Source of the DNA: Bolinopsis microptera
Lineage: Eukaryota > Ctenophora > Tentaculata > Lobata > Bolinopsidae
Reading direction: 5' to 3'
Assembly: GCF_026151205.1 (NCBI RefSeq)
Contig: NC_087083.1
Location: 5,868,460 to 5,932,459 of the forward strand
Length of the DNA stretch: 64,000 nt
In this document: in pieces, positions 61,369 through 64,000 of the stretch
How positions within the stretch are numbered: the first letter of the stretch is position 1
How the letters are laid out: each line of letters begins with the position of its first letter
Program-made: the position numbers and the translations under genes
The notes under the pieces: model-generated
What the model was told of the DNA's origin: nothing
Database searches by the model: none
Seen by the model: the letters and a program-made list of their open reading frames with translations, nothing else

Positions 61369-64000
61369 GGGTCATCTATCGCCCTCCTAATGGTGACATT
61401 CATAATTTCCTTAAGTCATTTGATCACATATGTAAACTCCTCCCTAAATCTGGTGTACGTATAATGGGGGACTTTAATGTTGACCTTCTTAAAGTGAATG
61501 GTGATGCTGGTCATGGCAACTATACTCTTTTTGAAGAATGCTTATTTAGAAATGGTTTCAATGAAACAAGAAATTTTCAATGAAACAAGAAATTTAATTT
61601 TAGCACATTTTTACAGAATAAAAAGATGTAAAACAATTCATAAAATATAATGCCCATTTGGTGTATGACTTTTTGTCCTTGACTGCTAGTTTGGTTTTGG
61701 AAGGACAGGTAACTAACTTTCGCTCCCGTTATTTCGATACCTACACATGAGAGACCAAATTGCAAACCATCTTGTATTGACAACATCCTCACGAATGACC
61801 CTGGTAACTGTGTTCTCTCAGGTTGTATAACAGATAGAATTGGTGACCATGCTCCAACATTTGAATTCACTGACATCGAATTTGAGGTTGGTCCAAAAAG
61901 TGAAAAACATGTCCAGTACTACGACTTCAGTAATGCCAACCTTAATAAATTCCTAACCCTACTGAACACTGACCTCTCAAAGCTCCACACTTCTCATGAA
62001 TTCTCGGATTTTACTAAATTATTTGATCGTGTACTTGATGCAACATGCAAACTTGTAAAGCCAAAAACTACTAAACGGAATCCTATCAATAACCCCTGGA
62101 TAACAGATAGTATCTCAGCAGCCGTTGAAAAAAAACATGAATTAAAAGATAACTGGATTGCATCTAAAACTAAGGCAAACCCTGATGGAGACCATGTTCT
62201 CGAACAAACCTTCAAAGTATACCGAAGGATCCTCAAATCTGTAATTAACTCTGCAAAAAATACTTACTCTTGCAACCAAATCATAGAAAATAAGCACGAC
62301 CGTAAGAAGACATGGCAGATCATTAATGAACTTAGAGGGAAGTGTAAAAAGACTATAAAACCCTCATTTATAATCGACAACAGAAAAATAACAGATAGAA
62401 GGGTTATTGCAAACGAGTTCAACAAATACTTTAACTCAATTGCCTCCACTCTAAATGAATCAATAGCTGACCTGCCTATACAGGCTTCTGAATTTTCAAC
62501 ATTTGAAGACTACCTCCTGCCATCCATCAATAACTCTATATTCCTATCTGACTGTTCACATACTGAGCTCATGGAAATAATTTCCAAGTTGGAAAATGGC
62601 AAATCTAGTGATATTCCGATCCGTATAATCAAAAAGTCAGCTCATTTAATCTGCCCTGTTTTAGCCCAACATTTCAACAAACTCATGATGAGCGGGGTAT
62701 TTCCTGATGTTTTGAAAGTTGGGAAAGTTACTCCCATATTTAAGAAAGGAAACCAAGAGGATGTAGGAAACTACAGACCTGTCTCTACACTGCCTATATT
62801 TGGTAAGATATTTGAAAAAGTGATATACAGCCGTATCTACAGTTTCGCTCTGTCACAAAATATCCTTGATGAAAACCAATTTGGCTTCCGCAAGTCCCAC
62901 TCTACTAGCCATGCTGTTAACTACTCTGTTAGGATTATTGAAGATAGCATAAAAAAACGAAACCATGTTCTAGGAATATTTATAGATTTGAGTAAAGCAT
63001 TTGATACAATCGACCATAGTACACTCCTAACAAAACTAGATAGGTATGGAATAAGAGGCAATGCAAACTGTCTTATTAAAAGCTACTTATCAAATAGAAC
63101 ACAGTATACAGAAGTCCTTAATGAAAAATCCGAAAACCTTATCATTAAATATGGAGTTCCACAAGGCTCTGTTTTGGGACCGCTCCTTTTTCTTCTATAC
63201 ATAAATGATATTGCCAATTCCTCGGATTTAGGAACCTTCATACTATTTGCTGACGACACCAACATTTTTATTGATGGAAAAACTGTAGAAGAAGCTTATG
63301 AGAAAGGCAACAAATTGCTAAGCTGTATAAAAAAGTATATGATCCTTAACAAACTTCACATCAACATGTCAAAGTGCTGTTATATGCATTTTAAACCAAA
63401 GGCTAGTAAACCAGTAGAATTGCCAGATTCGCTTCAACTCCATATTGATGGCTTTCCAATTAAAAAAACCAAAGCAACTAAGTTTCTTGGAGTTGTTATT
63501 GACGAACAGCTTTCCTGGGGGCCTCATATAACAGCACTTAAACGAAAGTTAAACTATGCCTCTGCCACCTTAAATAGAATTAGGGACTCTGTACCAAAGG
63601 AACTCCATAAAGACCTCTACCACACACTATTTGAATCCCACCTCACATATTGTATCTCAGTTTGGGGTGATGCAGCACTCTTTAGGACAGCAAGTATCTG
63701 GCTGTCTCAGAAGCACTGTGTACGGGTCCTCTTCGGTGATAAAGAGGCATACCTAAACAAGTTCCTTACATGTGCAAGAACAAGAGAGTTTGACAGCCAG
63801 GCACTTGACCATACATTCTTCCAACTAGAGCACTGTAAACCACTTTTCAAGCAACAAAACATCCTGGCTTTCAAAAATTTATATACATATCACACATTTA
63901 TGGAAGTTTTTAAAATACTAAAACTAAGGTGCCCAGCATCACTGCAACAGCATTATCAGTCATCTTCTAGAAAGGAAACCACTATCATTTCACAACTCCC
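61369..64000 (+). mobile_element. CR1/Jockey-like LINE, 5'-truncated, running off the right edge
   Basis: Starts abruptly inside the endonuclease domain (VIYRPPNGDIHNFLKSFDH, GDFNVDLL), is interrupted by an insertion at about 61558-61720, then is open to base 64000, about 757 codons. It shows SCIDNILTN, TDRIGDHAPT, VGKVTPIFKKGN, NYRPVS, IFIDLSKAFDTIDH (motif A), GVPQGSVLGPLLFLLYIND (motif B), LFADDTN (motif C) and FLGVVIDEQLSW. The RT is intact, so apart from 5' truncation and the insert the copy is young. Clade is from motif memory (CR1/Jockey group). Confidence 0.9.
61558..61720. mobile_element. 163-bp insertion splitting the LINE endonuclease
   Basis: Removing this stretch rejoins the LINE frame as NGF then APVISIPTHERP. 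It begins with two copies of ttcaatgaaacaagaaat and has no coding potential. tttc occurs at both joins, so a 4-bp duplication is possible. Class unknown. Confidence 0.65.

Overview
The window looks like nuclear DNA of an invertebrate animal. Coding sequence is split into many short exons with GT/AG borders, introns are AT-rich and full of minisatellites, and several non-LTR and Penelope-like retroelements are present. Secreted modules typical of marine invertebrates occur: galectin-like, C-type-lectin-like, F5/8C-like plus sushi, and a CAP domain fused to ShKT-like cysteine repeats. A cnidarian or similar lineage is my best guess, but no single feature proves it.

Layout. 1-9.85 kb is mobile-element territory: a long reverse transcriptase ORF running off the left edge on the minus strand, a LINE 3' end with target-site duplication, a composite dispersed repeat, two foldback MITEs, and a 1.3 kb foldback element bounded by G/C homopolymers. 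From about 9.85 to 58.2 kb the minus strand carries a very large coiled-coil locus. The 5' part (about 26 exons, 58.2 to 22.2 kb) has a Ser/Pro-rich N-terminus followed by short coiled-coil exons. The 3' part (21.6 to 9.85 kb) includes one exon of about 8.2 kb. The two parts may be one gene or two neighbours; the splice phases permit a single gene.

Nested inside introns of this locus are four apparently separate genes for secreted proteins. One is on the minus strand: CAP plus four ShKT-like repeats (25.3-26.6 kb). Three are on the plus strand, opposite to the host: a galectin-like gene (35.8-36.9 kb), a C-type-lectin-like gene (41.5-43.2 kb), and an F5/8C-like plus sushi gene (44.6-45.6 kb). 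The three plus-strand genes form a lectin-like cluster inside another gene. This, and a set of minisatellites that start at or close to splice sites, are the two most unusual properties of the window.

From 58.2 kb to the right edge mobile DNA resumes: a decayed RTE-type LINE end, a second copy of the composite repeat, and a 5'-truncated CR1/Jockey-like LINE whose reverse transcriptase ORF is open to the window edge. I saw no tRNA, rRNA, CRISPR array or bacterial-type operon. Splice sites were assigned by eye from GT/AG borders and phase. Two exon-to-exon junctions in the 5' part and one in the C-type-lectin-like gene do not match in phase and are flagged.
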